DNA of 64,000 nt from Acidilutibacter cellobiosedens (lineage in GTDB: Bacteria; Bacillota; Clostridia; Tissierellales; Acidilutibacteraceae), in the NCBI RefSeq assembly GCF_004103715.1, contig NZ_CP035282.1:2656673-2720672 (forward strand). Direction: 5' to 3'. Of this stretch, positions 55,874-64,000 are shown one piece after another. The notes under the pieces were generated by a model. The model was not told the origin of the DNA, ran no database searches, and was given only the letters and a program-made list of their open reading frames with translations. Numbering within the stretch: position 1 is the stretch's first letter; each line of letters begins with the position of its first letter. The position numbers were made by a program, and so were the translations under genes.

Positions 55874-57061
55874 TTAACATTGAATATTTGATTCTCTTGA
55901 TATATATCCTTCCTTTGACAAAATATTCACAGCCTTCGGCAGTTTCTCCTCATTAACCATTAATATAGGTCCCGTACATCCCATTCCGCTTTCTGCATAA
56001 ACTCCGTTTTTCCACAAAACTTTTACTGCATTTTCCAACTCCATAATATCTATCCCCGCAATAGACCCTGTAACTACTTCTTTCAATGGAGCTTGAACTT
56101 CTTCATACTCATTTTTGTCTTCTTTTTTTGTATCCTTTGTCACATCTTTTAAAATTTCTTTCAATCCTGCATTGTTAGCTCTTGAAAATTCTTCTTCTTG
56201 TTTCTTTCGAATTTCTCCGTCTATTATATTTTTTCCGTACAATATGGCATTTTTAACTACTGGAGCTCCTGATGCTCTTGATATTATAAGTATCTTCCTG
56301 TCATACCCTTCTCCTATACTCGGCCCATATCCGTAACCCAAAGATTCATAGCTGCCTCCCGTTGTAAATGACGAAAATAATTTTGAAAGAATATTTCCCG
56401 TCAAAGTATCGGTAACAATTACATCAGCCGAACCTGTAAGAAGATCATTTCCTCTCATGATACATCCTCCGTCGGCTCTCATGGATTCGGCAAAATTAAT
56501 TTTATATCCGTTGGAATTCAGCCTTTCTAATGCCCTCTCAACTTGATTTGCCCCATCTACATTTAATATGCCTACTTTGGGATCTTCAATTCCCATGGAT
56601 TTAGCCGCTATTATACCCAATATTCCATTTTTAATCATAGCTTCAACCCTATGAGATGATGAGGTTCCTGTGGTTGTGGCTATAAATATTTCTTTTCCCG
56701 TTCCCGGGCTTACAGTTCTTCCTACAGTCGATACCCCAACCGGAAAACTATAATGCATGGTAACTGCACAATCTATTTTTCCGCTGTCAAGAAGTTCTTC
56801 CATTTTTTTATATCCTTCTTCTTCATCTTTTACTGCTTCTTGAATTAAAGAACTGTCCACTTTTGGTCCTATCAATATTACTTCCACGGTTTTATCTGAT
56901 TTCTGTGCCATCTCCGCACCTTTGACTACATTTTCAACTCCATGTTCACTGCCAAAAGTTGTTATTCCTACTCTTACCTTTTTGCCTGTACTTCTGCCTT
57001 CCAAAATATCTGCCATGTCGTTAAAAATCTCACCTATCATTTTATTTACATTGTCTGACAT
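55874..57061 (-). CDS. grdD: Glycine/betaine reductase complex component C subunit alpha (GrdD)
   Basis: This protein of about 395 aa forms with GrdC the acetyl-phosphate-releasing component C. Segments include VRVGITTFGSEHGVENVVKGAEMAQ, TATGTSS-like THRVEAMIKNGILGI, VDGANQVERALERL and MGCTGPILMVNEEKL near the C-terminus, with conserved cysteines. ATG 57061 follows AGAGGTGATAAA; the frame opens six codons earlier. It overlaps the end of grdC, so the two are coupled. Confidence 0.9.
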   Translation of the reverse strand: MSDNVNKMIGEIFNDMADILEGRSTGKKVRVGITTFGSEHGVENVVKGAEMAQKSDKTVEVILIGPKVDSSLIQEAVKDEEEGYKKMEELLDSGKIDCAVTMHYSFPVGVSTVGRTVSPGTGKEIFIATTTGTSSSHRVEAMIKNGILGIIAAKSMGIEDPKVGILNVDGANQVERALERLNSNGYKINFAESMRADGGCIMRGNDLLTGSADVIVTDTLTGNILSKLFSSFTTGGSYESLGYGYGPSIGEGYDRKILIISRASGAPVVKNAILYGKNIIDGEIRKKQEEEFSRANNAGLKEILKDVTKDTKKEDKNEYEEVQAPLKEVVTGSIAGIDIMELENAVKVLWKNGVYAESGMGCTGPILMVNEEKLPKAVNILSKEGYISRESNIQC

Positions 57062-57071
57062 TTTATCACCT

Positions 57072-58610
57072 CTAATCATCTATTAAATGAGATGCAAAAT
57101 CTCTCATAGCTTCTGCTATAAGTTTTTTAATATTTTCCTGGGAAACTTCCTTGTCTTCCTTTTCAATTCCATGATTTTTCTCTATAACTATAGATACTCC
57201 GTCGAATAAATTAGTCATTCTTCCAAGGAAAAGACTTCCCTTACCTACTATCATGACTCTGTTAATGTCCCCCGCAAGGATGCCTTCTCTTGCAAGTCCC
57301 ACATATGGCACGCCCGAAGGAATATGACCTTGAGTTGGTGCCCATCCTTCCATTCCGTGTTTCTCAATGAAAGAATTTATTTCCGTCCTTTGAATATCAT
57401 TTCTCTTAACTCCCAATGCCGCTATCATCTTATAATTAGCTTTCGGCACATCTCCTGCTCCCGCAGGTTTCGTTATATCCGGATTTTGCATTTCTACCGA
57501 ATATTTATCTATATCCGTAATCTTCAGATTTCCTCTATCCAGAGGTGCGGTTACCAAGGAAGTAATTACTGCCTGAGGCGAAGAACCTGTTCCTACGGTA
57601 TGTCTCCCGACTAAATCCGTTCTCAGTACGGGATTTACTCCGTCATTTTCTCCTATGAGAATTGCAAAACCTCCCAACACATCCTCCAATATGGGTAATC
57701 CCTTTTTCACATGATCTTTCCCGTTCATCCCCAGTTTAGCGGTTGAACCTCCGCCAACCACAACCACGTTCTTATATATCTTTGATTGGACTAAAGCAGC
57801 AGCCTCTATTATGGAATGGGTAGGACCTGCACAAAAGCCTCTCGTATCTGAGCCCGTAGCATTTATAAATTCTGCTACTTCGGCTATGGATTTGGCAAAA
57901 TTTCCTCCTCCTCTTTGATTCATATCACCGCAAGCCTCTTCCGAACATTCAATTATATACTCAACGTCTTCAGGATTGATATTATTCTTGTCAATCAGAT
58001 TTAATGCTGCTATCGCTCCTGAAGCTTTAACCGCAATGTTTTCAAACATTACATGAGCACTTAGATTGATGTCAATATCATGAGCTCTCTTTATACAGCC
58101 TACAAGTTCATTATTGAAGAAAAGTCCTTCTGCCCCTTGCTCGTTTATTAATCTCTCTATTTCAGTTTTTTCTTCTCCTTTTTTAATTTTTGAAACCAAC
58201 TCTTCTTTTATAAAATGATGCTTCAAAAGTTTTTCTTTGGCACTGTTGCTGAAATTATCGGTGAGCTTTACAAGATCAAAGGTATCAACTATCTTCATAA
58301 AGCCTATAAATTCATCTTCCGGCATTATTTCTCCAAATTTTCCTATCTTATTTGCTTCTTTCACTTTTTTATCATACCACGGTTCTCCATAATTTTTTAA
58401 GTCCTCCGGAGTGATATTTCCAATATATGTTTGGTTAGGAGGATAACTAACAACGTCTTCAAAGCTGCGAAGATGATTTGGCAGCTCTTTCAGATAATCT
58501 GAATTTGGATTTATAATCCTTTCTGTTGTCTGCGTTGTACCATTGTGTATAACCATATCTGGAGTATGAATCAAGACATACCCGGCTCCTTTAACTACAG
58601 GATAATTCAT
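57072..58610 (-). CDS. grdC: Glycine/betaine reductase complex component C subunit beta (GrdC)
   Basis: This 512-aa subunit has a thiolase/FabH-like fold: YVLIHTPDMVIHNGTTQTTER at the start, YIIECSEEACGDMNQRGGGNFAKSIAE and GSDTRGFCAGPTHSI with conserved Cys. With GrdD it turns the carboxymethyl-selenoether on GrdA into acetyl phosphate and so ATP. Unlike grdEAB it is preceded by a 198-nt gap with two hairpins and a dispersed repeat. Confidence 0.93.
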   Translation of the reverse strand: MNYPVVKGAGYVLIHTPDMVIHNGTTQTTERIINPNSDYLKELPNHLRSFEDVVSYPPNQTYIGNITPEDLKNYGEPWYDKKVKEANKIGKFGEIMPEDEFIGFMKIVDTFDLVKLTDNFSNSAKEKLLKHHFIKEELVSKIKKGEEKTEIERLINEQGAEGLFFNNELVGCIKRAHDIDINLSAHVMFENIAVKASGAIAALNLIDKNNINPEDVEYIIECSEEACGDMNQRGGGNFAKSIAEVAEFINATGSDTRGFCAGPTHSIIEAAALVQSKIYKNVVVVGGGSTAKLGMNGKDHVKKGLPILEDVLGGFAILIGENDGVNPVLRTDLVGRHTVGTGSSPQAVITSLVTAPLDRGNLKITDIDKYSVEMQNPDITKPAGAGDVPKANYKMIAALGVKRNDIQRTEINSFIEKHGMEGWAPTQGHIPSGVPYVGLAREGILAGDINRVMIVGKGSLFLGRMTNLFDGVSIVIEKNHGIEKEDKEVSQENIKKLIAEAMRDFASHLIDD

Positions 58611-58650
58611 ATTATTACACCTCCAAAAATTATATTACGAAAATTATTAA

Positions 58651-58691
58651 AAAGGCTTTTATCGAAACATCAATAAACTAATGAAGCCTTT
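58651..58691 (-). other. Hairpin with T run in the grdB-grdC gap
   Basis: AAAGGCTT (58684-58691 read on the minus strand) and AAGCCTTTTTAAT (58651 side) form an 8-bp stem followed by Ts, about 40 nt ahead of grdC. With the hairpin at 58762 it could reduce read-through into grdC/grdD. Confidence 0.5.
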
Positions 58692-58753
58692 GTTGAAACC
58701 CACTTAAGGTCAAATATATATTAATGAAAATTGGATTTTCCTATGGGTTATAA
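58680..58753 (-). repeat. Dispersed ~75-nt structured element, copy B (inside the grd operon)
   Basis: This matches copy A at 24784-24858. Shared blocks include GAAACCCACTTAA, TATATTAA and GATTTTCCTATGGGTTATAA (plus-strand sense). The inner hairpin is kept by different bases (GAAAAT/ATTTTC here, GGAAA/TTTCC in copy A), suggesting structure is conserved. Confidence 0.6.
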
Positions 58754-58761
58754 GAATTATA

Positions 58762-58801
58762 GTTTTTAAATGGGTGATAATTCTACCACCCATTTAAAAA
58801 C
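58762..58801 (-). terminator. Hairpin downstream of grdB (partial terminator)
   Basis: GTTTTTAAATGGGTG and CACCCATTTAAAAAC form a perfect 15-bp stem right after the grdB stop. Because grdC and grdD follow on the same strand, it may act as an attenuator lowering their expression relative to grdEAB. Confidence 0.6.
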
Positions 58802-58808
58802 AAATATA

Positions 58809-60119
58809 TTATTCTTCAAAAACAGTCTGTTCTTCTACTTCTGTTGATAAAGCCTTCAAAGCTCTTTCTACAAGCTTTCTTCTCAATTCTTTCTCCTCTT
58901 TTTTGTCCAGACTCGGATTCCCAAGAGGATGAGGAATTGCAACTGTAGGTACTATTCTGTTAGCTCCTACAGTTAAAGATATAGGAACTATAGTACACAT
59001 ATGAACAACAGGAATTCCTGCTCTTTCAATTTCCTTCACCATTGTTGCACCGCAACGTGTACAGGTGCCTCAAGTGGAGGTTAATATAACTGCATCTACT
59101 TTATCTGCCACCAAATCTTTTGCAATATTCGCCGCATATTTTTTTGCATTGGCTACTGCTGTTCCATTTCCGACAGTAGCATAATAATATCTATGCAAGC
59201 TTCCTATTTTACCTTCTCTTTCCAAATCCCTCATTATATCCACAGGCAGAACCCTGTCAGGATCGTCATTGGCATATACAGGATCATACCCGCCATGAGC
59301 TGTCTGATATGTTTCAGAGGTTAGATCATTTACTCCCTCGATATCATACTTCCCATATTTAGATGCACTGGAAGATTCAATATGATCGGGATTTCCCTTT
59401 GGAACTATTCCTCCCGATGTAACCAATGCAATTTTAGCGTGAGCAATATCCTTTATAGGAGGATTCGGCTTAACTCTGTCAAATTTCGGCATAGGAAATT
59501 CTGTTGTGAATTCCTCTCCCTTTAATTTTTTAATCATCATATCTACTGCTCTTGCAGAACCTCGTTCTTCTGCAAAATAGTTTTTCCTGATTCCCCGCGG
59601 TATATATTCTTCTTCTTCCGGCATTCCTATTTCTTCTCCCTTGGCAAGCTTAAGTGCCAAAGGAACCATTTTCTTTACTGCGTCTCTCATTCCTGCAGCG
59701 CTATTTTTAGTTGATACTATATATATACTTTTCTTAAACATATCTGCTCCGGGATTTTCTACATACATTCCGGTTAAAACAGGTATTCCAAGTTCTTTAT
59801 ATACAGCATCTGCTATTGTGCCGCAGGCAACTCCGTATCTTCCTGCATTGAAAGCCGGTCCTGCTATAAACATATCCGGATTATAGCTTTTTACCATCTT
59901 AATTATTTCAGCCTTTGCTTCTTCAATGTTTTCGTTGAAATAACTGTCGCCGCATATAATTGTGGCCACTATCTCAACTTCTCCCTTAAAGCCAGCATTC
60001 AAAGCCATACCGGGACCTACAAACCCTTTTCTTATTTCCGGTTTATAATCAGCTTTTTCTTCTCCTCCTATACCTGCAAAAAACTGATTTATATAGTGAA
60101 CAACTTTAATCTTTCCCAT
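58809..60119 (-). CDS. grdB: Glycine reductase component B gamma subunit GrdB, selenoprotein
   Basis: One 436-aa selenoprotein is read through a UGA at 59070-59072 (residue 350). The residues around it, TST-U-GTCTRCGATMVKEIERAG, are the classic GrdB motif, and the downstream frame continues to 58809. Conventional ORF calling splits it into 59070-60152 and 58809-59042. ATG 60119 (MGKIKVVHYINQFF) is chosen because GGAGAGGGTGAG precedes it. GrdB binds glycine as an imine on the GrdE pyruvoyl group and transfers the carboxymethyl group via selenocysteine to GrdA. Confidence 0.95.
59047..59072 (-). promoter_or_regulatory. grdB UGA (Sec) codon and SECIS-like hairpin
   Basis: Immediately after the UGA, GCACC and GGTGC can pair around a 12-nt loop, a bacterial SECIS-like stem starting within two nucleotides of the codon. 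SelB would bind it during decoding. Confidence 0.55.
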
Positions 60120-60151
60120 TATTCTCACCCTCTCCTTTGTCCACGGGGGCA

Positions 60152-60628
60152 CTAATCTTTAAATATTGTATATTCATCTCTTATAGTTTTAACTTCTTTC
60201 CTTATTTCATCTACGTCTAAAACCATTTCCATCATTCCTATTTGCTCGTCATAAACTTCGGGATTAACTTCCTTTTTAAATTCCGGTTCTACTGCATGAT
60301 AAACTCTGAGTCCCAACTGGACTCCTGCCAATGGACCTGCATAAGTAGGATCACCAGCTGTAACGGTTTCGGCAGCTAATCCGGCAGCTTCTGCTTCTGC
60401 ACCGCCGATTATAACTACTGTATTTTCCGGACCGTATTTTTCAGCTAATTCTTTAACCCTCTTCTGATTCTCAAGATCCATTGCTCCTGCTGCAGTTCAG
60501 ACAAAGCATTCTGTTGATGAGAATACAACTTCGCATCCTGTTCCCTTTAGACATTCTTCTATTGCGGGACCCGGTATACCGTCTCTGTCTCCGATGATTA
60601 TAACCTTTTTCCCTTCCAACATTGACAT
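60152..60628 (-). CDS. grdA: Glycine reductase complex selenoprotein A (GrdA)
   Basis: This 158-aa selenoprotein starts at ATG 60628 ([20 protein letters not shown]) and reads through UGA at 60497-60499 as residue 44, within [15 protein letters not shown], the conserved GrdA site. ORF callers see only the 109-aa part after the UGA. GrdA carries the carboxymethyl group from component B to component C as a selenoether and is re-reduced by thioredoxin. It lies 28 nt after grdE and directly before grdB. Confidence 0.95.
60497..60499 (-). other. grdA UGA codon read as selenocysteine
   Basis: The frame from ATG 60628 passes 43 codons to this UGA and then continues 114 codons to the GrdA stop. Downstream bases offer only a weak short hairpin (TGC ... 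GCA), so the SECIS is less clear than in grdB. Confidence 0.9.
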
Positions 60629-60656
60629 GTTCTCACTTCCTTTCTTCTACATATTA

Positions 60657-61943
60657 TTAATATCCTTTTACCGACATTTTATTAAAGCCCATTTCATTAG
60701 TAGCACCAGTAATAGCTTGAAGTTCTACTACTACGGAACCGTCTTTATTTAAATTACCTACAAATCCTCCGGCTATGGCTTCAACCTGTCTTATATCCCC
60801 TATGACTTTTTCCATTGGAGGTAGTGTAATAAGTTCATTTGCATTGCCTCCCGTTACTACAGCATTGGCCGATACGTCTGCATCTGCCAATGACTGGCTT
60901 GCTCCGTCTCTTCCGGCATATTCATCGGTAATTATTACTGTTTTAATTCCCTTATTTTCTATCTTCTTGCAATTCATAATAAGATCAGTATCGGGATTTC
61001 CAAATCCTTCTTGGGAAACAATTGCTCCGTCTGCTCCCAAATACTCAGCTAATTTTGCTGTCCAATTAGAAGATCTCTCTTTATCTGCCAAATAAACATT
61101 TTCATTGGTTATTATTACTCCTACAAAGTTAAGTTCCTTTCCATGTTTTTTAAACAAATCCTCAATTACAGGATTGTTTAAATGATGGTAGGTAGTATTT
61201 TTATCGCAGGCAGAAACACAATTCCCGCTGATTATAGCCCCATCCATCAATTCTGTAGGATACACTATCGTAGGAACCATACGCTTTGCATCTACACCAT
61301 AAACATAAGTATCATGAAGCAATCCTTGACTTTGAAGCATTAAAACATAAACTACTTTAGGTAAATCAGGATATGCTTTTATGCCCTCCAATAGAGGTAA
61401 TGTCTCAAAACTTTCTACCTTATCGGGAACTAATTGGGAAGCTGATTTCCCTACATAAGTTGCGGCTTTCAAACCTGCAATTCTCAGGGCATGTTCATAT
61501 TCATGTTGTTTCAGCCCTTCTTTAGGTTGAAATGCCAATACTATATTATTAAGCTTTGAAAAAGGAGTATATTCTGCTCCTACGCCGGTCATGTCAATAA
61601 TGCCTTCCTGAAATCCTACTATCTTTCCTGTTGTAACTATAGCGCAGCCTTTTAACACATTTGTTCTGCCACTTCCGACGGTTTCCACCTTTGAAATTAC
61701 TCCCGGAAAAATTCCTCCTGCACCTTCTACTTTAACTCTCGGTTCAATGACATCTTTTACCGGTGTAATTCTTATGCTTTCTCCCGGTCTTGCAAGTTCA
61801 ACTTTTACATCTTCTATATGCTCGTCTTCTTTTATTAAAGATATCAGTTCTTCCTTATTAACATATAATACTCCATTTTCCACTTTAGTTTCCTTGCCAA
61901 ACTGAACATCTTTAATAAATATATAACCCAGATCAAGCTTCAT
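60657..61943 (-). CDS. grdE: Glycine reductase component B proprotein GrdE (pyruvoyl precursor)
   Basis: This proprotein of about 428 aa is cleaved to the alpha and beta subunits of component B. The cleavage Cys lies in SGNCVSACDKNTTYHHLNNP, where a pyruvoyl group forms. MKLDLGYIFIKDVQFG at 61943 is the likely start, with AGGAGGTGAAGAAAT; a GTG four codons earlier overlaps that ribosome site. It precedes grdA and follows trxA, the order typical of grd operons. Confidence 0.94.
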   Translation of the reverse strand: MKLDLGYIFIKDVQFGKETKVENGVLYVNKEELISLIKEDEHIEDVKVELARPGESIRITPVKDVIEPRVKVEGAGGIFPGVISKVETVGSGRTNVLKGCAIVTTGKIVGFQEGIIDMTGVGAEYTPFSKLNNIVLAFQPKEGLKQHEYEHALRIAGLKAATYVGKSASQLVPDKVESFETLPLLEGIKAYPDLPKVVYVLMLQSQGLLHDTYVYGVDAKRMVPTIVYPTELMDGAIISGNCVSACDKNTTYHHLNNPVIEDLFKKHGKELNFVGVIITNENVYLADKERSSNWTAKLAEYLGADGAIVSQEGFGNPDTDLIMNCKKIENKGIKTVIITDEYAGRDGASQSLADADVSANAVVTGGNANELITLPPMEKVIGDIRQVEAIAGGFVGNLNKDGSVVVELQAITGATNEMGFNKMSVKGY

Positions 61944-62013
61944 ATATTTCTTCACCTCCTTAGTTGTTTAAATATATATTTTAATTCCATGAAGGAATTA
62001 AAAACAATTTGAA

Positions 62014-62331
62014 TTAAATATATTTTTTGATCATCTCTTCTACAGATTTTACGGTAGCATCATCTTTTATCTTTTCATCAATTTTTTCTCCGTCTTTATA
62101 TATAGCTATTACAGGTAATCCCAAAACCTTTTGCCCTATAGCGACTCTTCTTGCTTTCGTTATATCCAATTCACAAAATTTAATCTTATCACCATATGTT
62201 TTTTCCATTTCTTCAACATGAGGTTTTAATGCCTTACATGGTTCACAACCTTGAGACCAAAAATCTACCAATGCATAACCCTTTGACTTTAATACTTCTT
62301 CTTCAAAATTAGTTTTGTCAAGACTTAACAT
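62014..62331 (-). CDS. trxA: Thioredoxin of the glycine reductase operon
   Basis: This 105-aa thioredoxin has the active site GCEPC in FWSQGCEPCKALKP instead of the usual WCGPC, plus the cis-Pro loop GLPVIAIY. Non-standard active sites are known for thioredoxins encoded with glycine reductase. It passes electrons from thioredoxin reductase to GrdA. It lies 25 nt after trxB. Confidence 0.93.
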   Translation of the reverse strand: MLSLDKTNFEEEVLKSKGYALVDFWSQGCEPCKALKPHVEEMEKTYGDKIKFCELDITKARRVAIGQKVLGLPVIAIYKDGEKIDEKIKDDATVKSVEEMIKKYI

Positions 62332-62356
62332 TATTTATTCCTCCTCTTTATTATAT

Positions 62357-63301
62357 TTAAACATCAAATGTATCCGCAATATATTTTTCAGCTTCAACAG
62401 CTGCTATTGCCCCATCGGATGTTGCGGTAACTACTTGCCTCAATGACTTCACCCTGCAGTCTCCCGCCGCAAATACTCCGGGAATATTCGTTTTCATATT
62501 TTCATCGGTTTTTATATAACCTCTTTCCATGTCCAATATTCCTTCAAAGAGCTGAGTTACAGGATTGTATCCAATAAACACAAATATGCCGAAAGTACCA
62601 TCGTCTTCATCTGCAAATATTTCTTTTTCCTCTCCCGTTATTGTATTTTTTACAATCATAGACTGTACTACTCCATCGCCTTTTATTTCTTTAACAGCTG
62701 CATTCCACAAAAACTGAATCTTGGGATTCTTAAAAGCCTTTTCCTGAATTGATTTAGCCGCCCTTAATTTATCTCTTCTGTGAATTATTGTTACTTTTCT
62801 TGCAAACTTAGTAAGATACATAGCTTCTTCTACAGCCGCATCTCCTCCTCCTACTACAAATACCTCCAGATCCGTAAAAAAGTCGGCATCGCAAGTAGCA
62901 CAATATGATACCCCTTTCCCCGTGAATTCTTTTTCTCCAGGGCATCCAATCGGTTTGGATTTTGCACCTGTTGCTATTATTACTGCCTTTGCTTTATAAT
63001 TCCTTTTTTCTCCCTTAAGTACCTTTATCTTTCCATCAATTTGAACTTCCGTTATCGTATCAAGAGTTCTTTCAGCTCCAAATGCATCTGCTTGTTGAAC
63101 CATTCTGGCGGTTAAAGACGGTCCGCTTGCATTTTCTATAGAACCCGGATAATTAGCAACTTCTTCTGTCATCACAATTTGTCCTCCGGATTTCTCTTTT
63201 TCCACTATAAGTACATTTAGCTTGGCTCTTGCACCGTATAGTCCGGCAGATAATCCGGCAGGCCCTGCCCCGATAATTATTAAATCATAAACTTCTTTCA
63301 T
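62357..63301 (-). CDS. trxB: Thioredoxin reductase
   Basis: This 314-aa flavoenzyme has the FAD motif GAGPAGLSAGLYGA, the redox-active CATC in SYCATCDADFF, the NAD(P)H motif GGGDAAVEEA and the C-terminal GDCRVKSLRQ. It supplies electrons for glycine reductase through TrxA. It lies 74 nt downstream of grdX. Start ATG 63301 behind a purine-rich GGGAGGG site. Confidence 0.95.
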   Translation of the reverse strand: MKEVYDLIIIGAGPAGLSAGLYGARAKLNVLIVEKEKSGGQIVMTEEVANYPGSIENASGPSLTARMVQQADAFGAERTLDTITEVQIDGKIKVLKGEKRNYKAKAVIIATGAKSKPIGCPGEKEFTGKGVSYCATCDADFFTDLEVFVVGGGDAAVEEAMYLTKFARKVTIIHRRDKLRAAKSIQEKAFKNPKIQFLWNAAVKEIKGDGVVQSMIVKNTITGEEKEIFADEDDGTFGIFVFIGYNPVTQLFEGILDMERGYIKTDENMKTNIPGVFAAGDCRVKSLRQVVTATSDGAIAAVEAEKYIADTFDV

Positions 63302-63375
63302 CCTTACATCCCTCCCAACATATACTATATGTCATTATAATAATTAAATCTATCAATGTTAAAAAAAATTAATTT

Positions 63376-63756
63376 TTAAAATAAATTATCCTTTATTGCA
63401 GAGTTCATAAGGGATAAATCTATTATCTGAAAATCCTTAAGGACACTTTCATTCCATTTACAAGGCCTTTTTCCCTTCAAAAACTTTTCAGCAGTCATAA
63501 TACTGTTTTCAATAATTGAGAGGGAATCCAAGTCAAGTGCATCTCCATAGCACATAATAATAGATTTATATGGAGTTTCATTTGGCTTTACGCTTCCTGA
63601 CAGAGGATGAGTCCCAAGTTTATATCCTAAATGAATCTTATCCCTTGCATATTTTAATATACCCAATAAATCAACACTGAAATATTGTACTTCAAACTCT
63701 TTATAATATCTATCTCTCACCATTGGGTTGTTTGTCAATATAAAAAATTTTTTCAT
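63376..63756 (-). CDS. grdX: GrdX family protein
   Basis: This 126-aa protein matches the conserved small protein found at the start of many grd operons (MKKFFILTNNPMVRDRY, GTHPLSGSVKPNETPYKS, the C-terminal helix with SLMNSAIKDN). No enzymatic motif is seen and its function is unknown; a regulatory or assembly role has been proposed from its position. Confidence 0.88.
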   Translation of the reverse strand: MKKFFILTNNPMVRDRYYKEFEVQYFSVDLLGILKYARDKIHLGYKLGTHPLSGSVKPNETPYKSIIMCYGDALDLDSLSIIENSIMTAEKFLKGKRPCKWNESVLKDFQIIDLSLMNSAIKDNLF

Positions 63757-63770
63757 ATAAATTCTCCTTA

Positions 63771-64000
63771 CTAACCAATTCCGGGGAAATCCAATTGTCT
63801 TAAAGCTTCATAAAGAATAATATTTACCGAATTAGATAAGTTTAAAGATCTTTTAATCTCCAATCTCATGGGAATTCTAATAGTCCTGTCCCAGTTTTTA
63901 GACAACAACTCCATAGGAAGTCCCCTTGTCTCCTTGCCAAATACTAAGAAACAATTATCAAAATACTTCATATCCGTATATCTTTGCTTTCCCTTAGTAG
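63771..64000 (-). CDS. tRNA (cytidine(34)-2'-O)-methyltransferase TrmL-like, 5' end beyond window
   Basis: The frame is open from the right edge (TKGKQRYTDMKYFDN ...) and has LVFGKETRGLP, IRIPMRLEIKRSLNLSNSVNIILYEALRQ, the SAM-binding trefoil-knot motifs of SpoU/TrmL. Only the C-terminal ~76 residues are in the window. It modifies the wobble base of leucine tRNAs in known members. It is 14 nt upstream of grdX; cotranscription is possible but functional linkage is not implied. Confidence 0.85.
   Translation of the reverse strand, partial: TKGKQRYTDMKYFDNCFLVFGKETRGLPMELLSKNWDRTIRIPMRLEIKRSLNLSNSVNIILYEALRQLDFPGIG

Noticed and set aside
58809-59042. Separate 77-aa gene after the UGA in grdB
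   Set aside because: It is the C-terminal part of GrdB after selenocysteine; the motif U-GTCTRCGATMVKEIERAG spans the junction.
63302-63770. Glycine riboswitch ahead of the grd operon
   Set aside because: The short gaps before grdX and trxB hold no tandem glycine-aptamer-like sequence. A switch could lie beyond the right edge.

Overview
The window is AT-rich DNA from an anaerobic, amino-acid-fermenting member of the Clostridia. The strongest evidence is a complete selenocysteine-dependent glycine reductase (Grd) operon, with in-frame UGA codons in grdA and grdB, at the right end. Other supporting signs are an FprA-type flavodiiron protein, a CggR-controlled glycolytic operon next to rpoN, frequent AGGAGG ribosome sites with ATG, GTG or TTG starts, and an ANDNNYALAA-type tmRNA tag. 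A Tissierellales-like Stickland fermenter fits best, but the genus cannot be fixed from this sequence alone.

Layout, left to right. Almost every gene is on the minus strand. 1-7384: a cyclic beta-glucan synthase cut by the left edge, and a nucleotidyltransferase fused to a degenerate phosphohexomutase. 7432-7560: a terminator and a small structured RNA candidate. 7564-14940: a peptide natural-product (RiPP-like) cluster containing two half ABC exporters, a B12-type radical SAM enzyme, an unannotated 56-aa Cys-free precursor candidate (12878-13048), a winged-helix protein and an M16 peptidase. 15070-17619: an intact IS21-family element beside that cluster. 18071-23090: phosphoglucomutase, M20 amidohydrolase, SDR, flavodoxin-like and Nudix genes. 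23227-29139: a nuclease/transposase remnant, a PstS-like lipoprotein, two TrkA-type RCK proteins and a Na,K-ATPase-like P-type ATPase. 29371-36028: tmRNA, smpB, rnr, ddl, a membrane-anchored MurF-like ligase and an alpha/beta hydrolase. 36317-45259: secG, then eno-gpmI-tpiA-pgk-gap-cggR with a recognisable CggR promoter/operator, then rpoN.

45566-49067 is the only stretch of plus-strand genes. It holds two tandem modules, each an HTH-TPR regulator (RRNPP/NprR-like) followed by a short secreted peptide gene. The first peptide carries six copies of GPDPIRAE in 42-bp repeats. The second, a 54-aa gene, carries two copies of ILPDPERI. Both regulators are read from near-identical promoters whose -35 is overlapped by AAGTAA-N6-TTACTT. 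I consider this paired peptide-signalling locus the most interesting system in the window, followed by the RiPP-like cluster.

49182-64000: flavodiiron protein and DJ-1/PfpI protein, a BmpA-type nucleoside ABC importer (lipoprotein, ATPase, two permeases), then grdD, grdC, grdB, grdA, grdE, trxA, trxB, grdX and a tRNA methyltransferase cut by the right edge. A ~75-nt dispersed element occurs at 24784-24858 and inside the grdB-grdC gap (58680-58753), with a weaker third match at 43817-43847. REP-like palindromes lie at 24925 and 49131. No tRNA, rRNA, CRISPR array or glycine riboswitch was seen.
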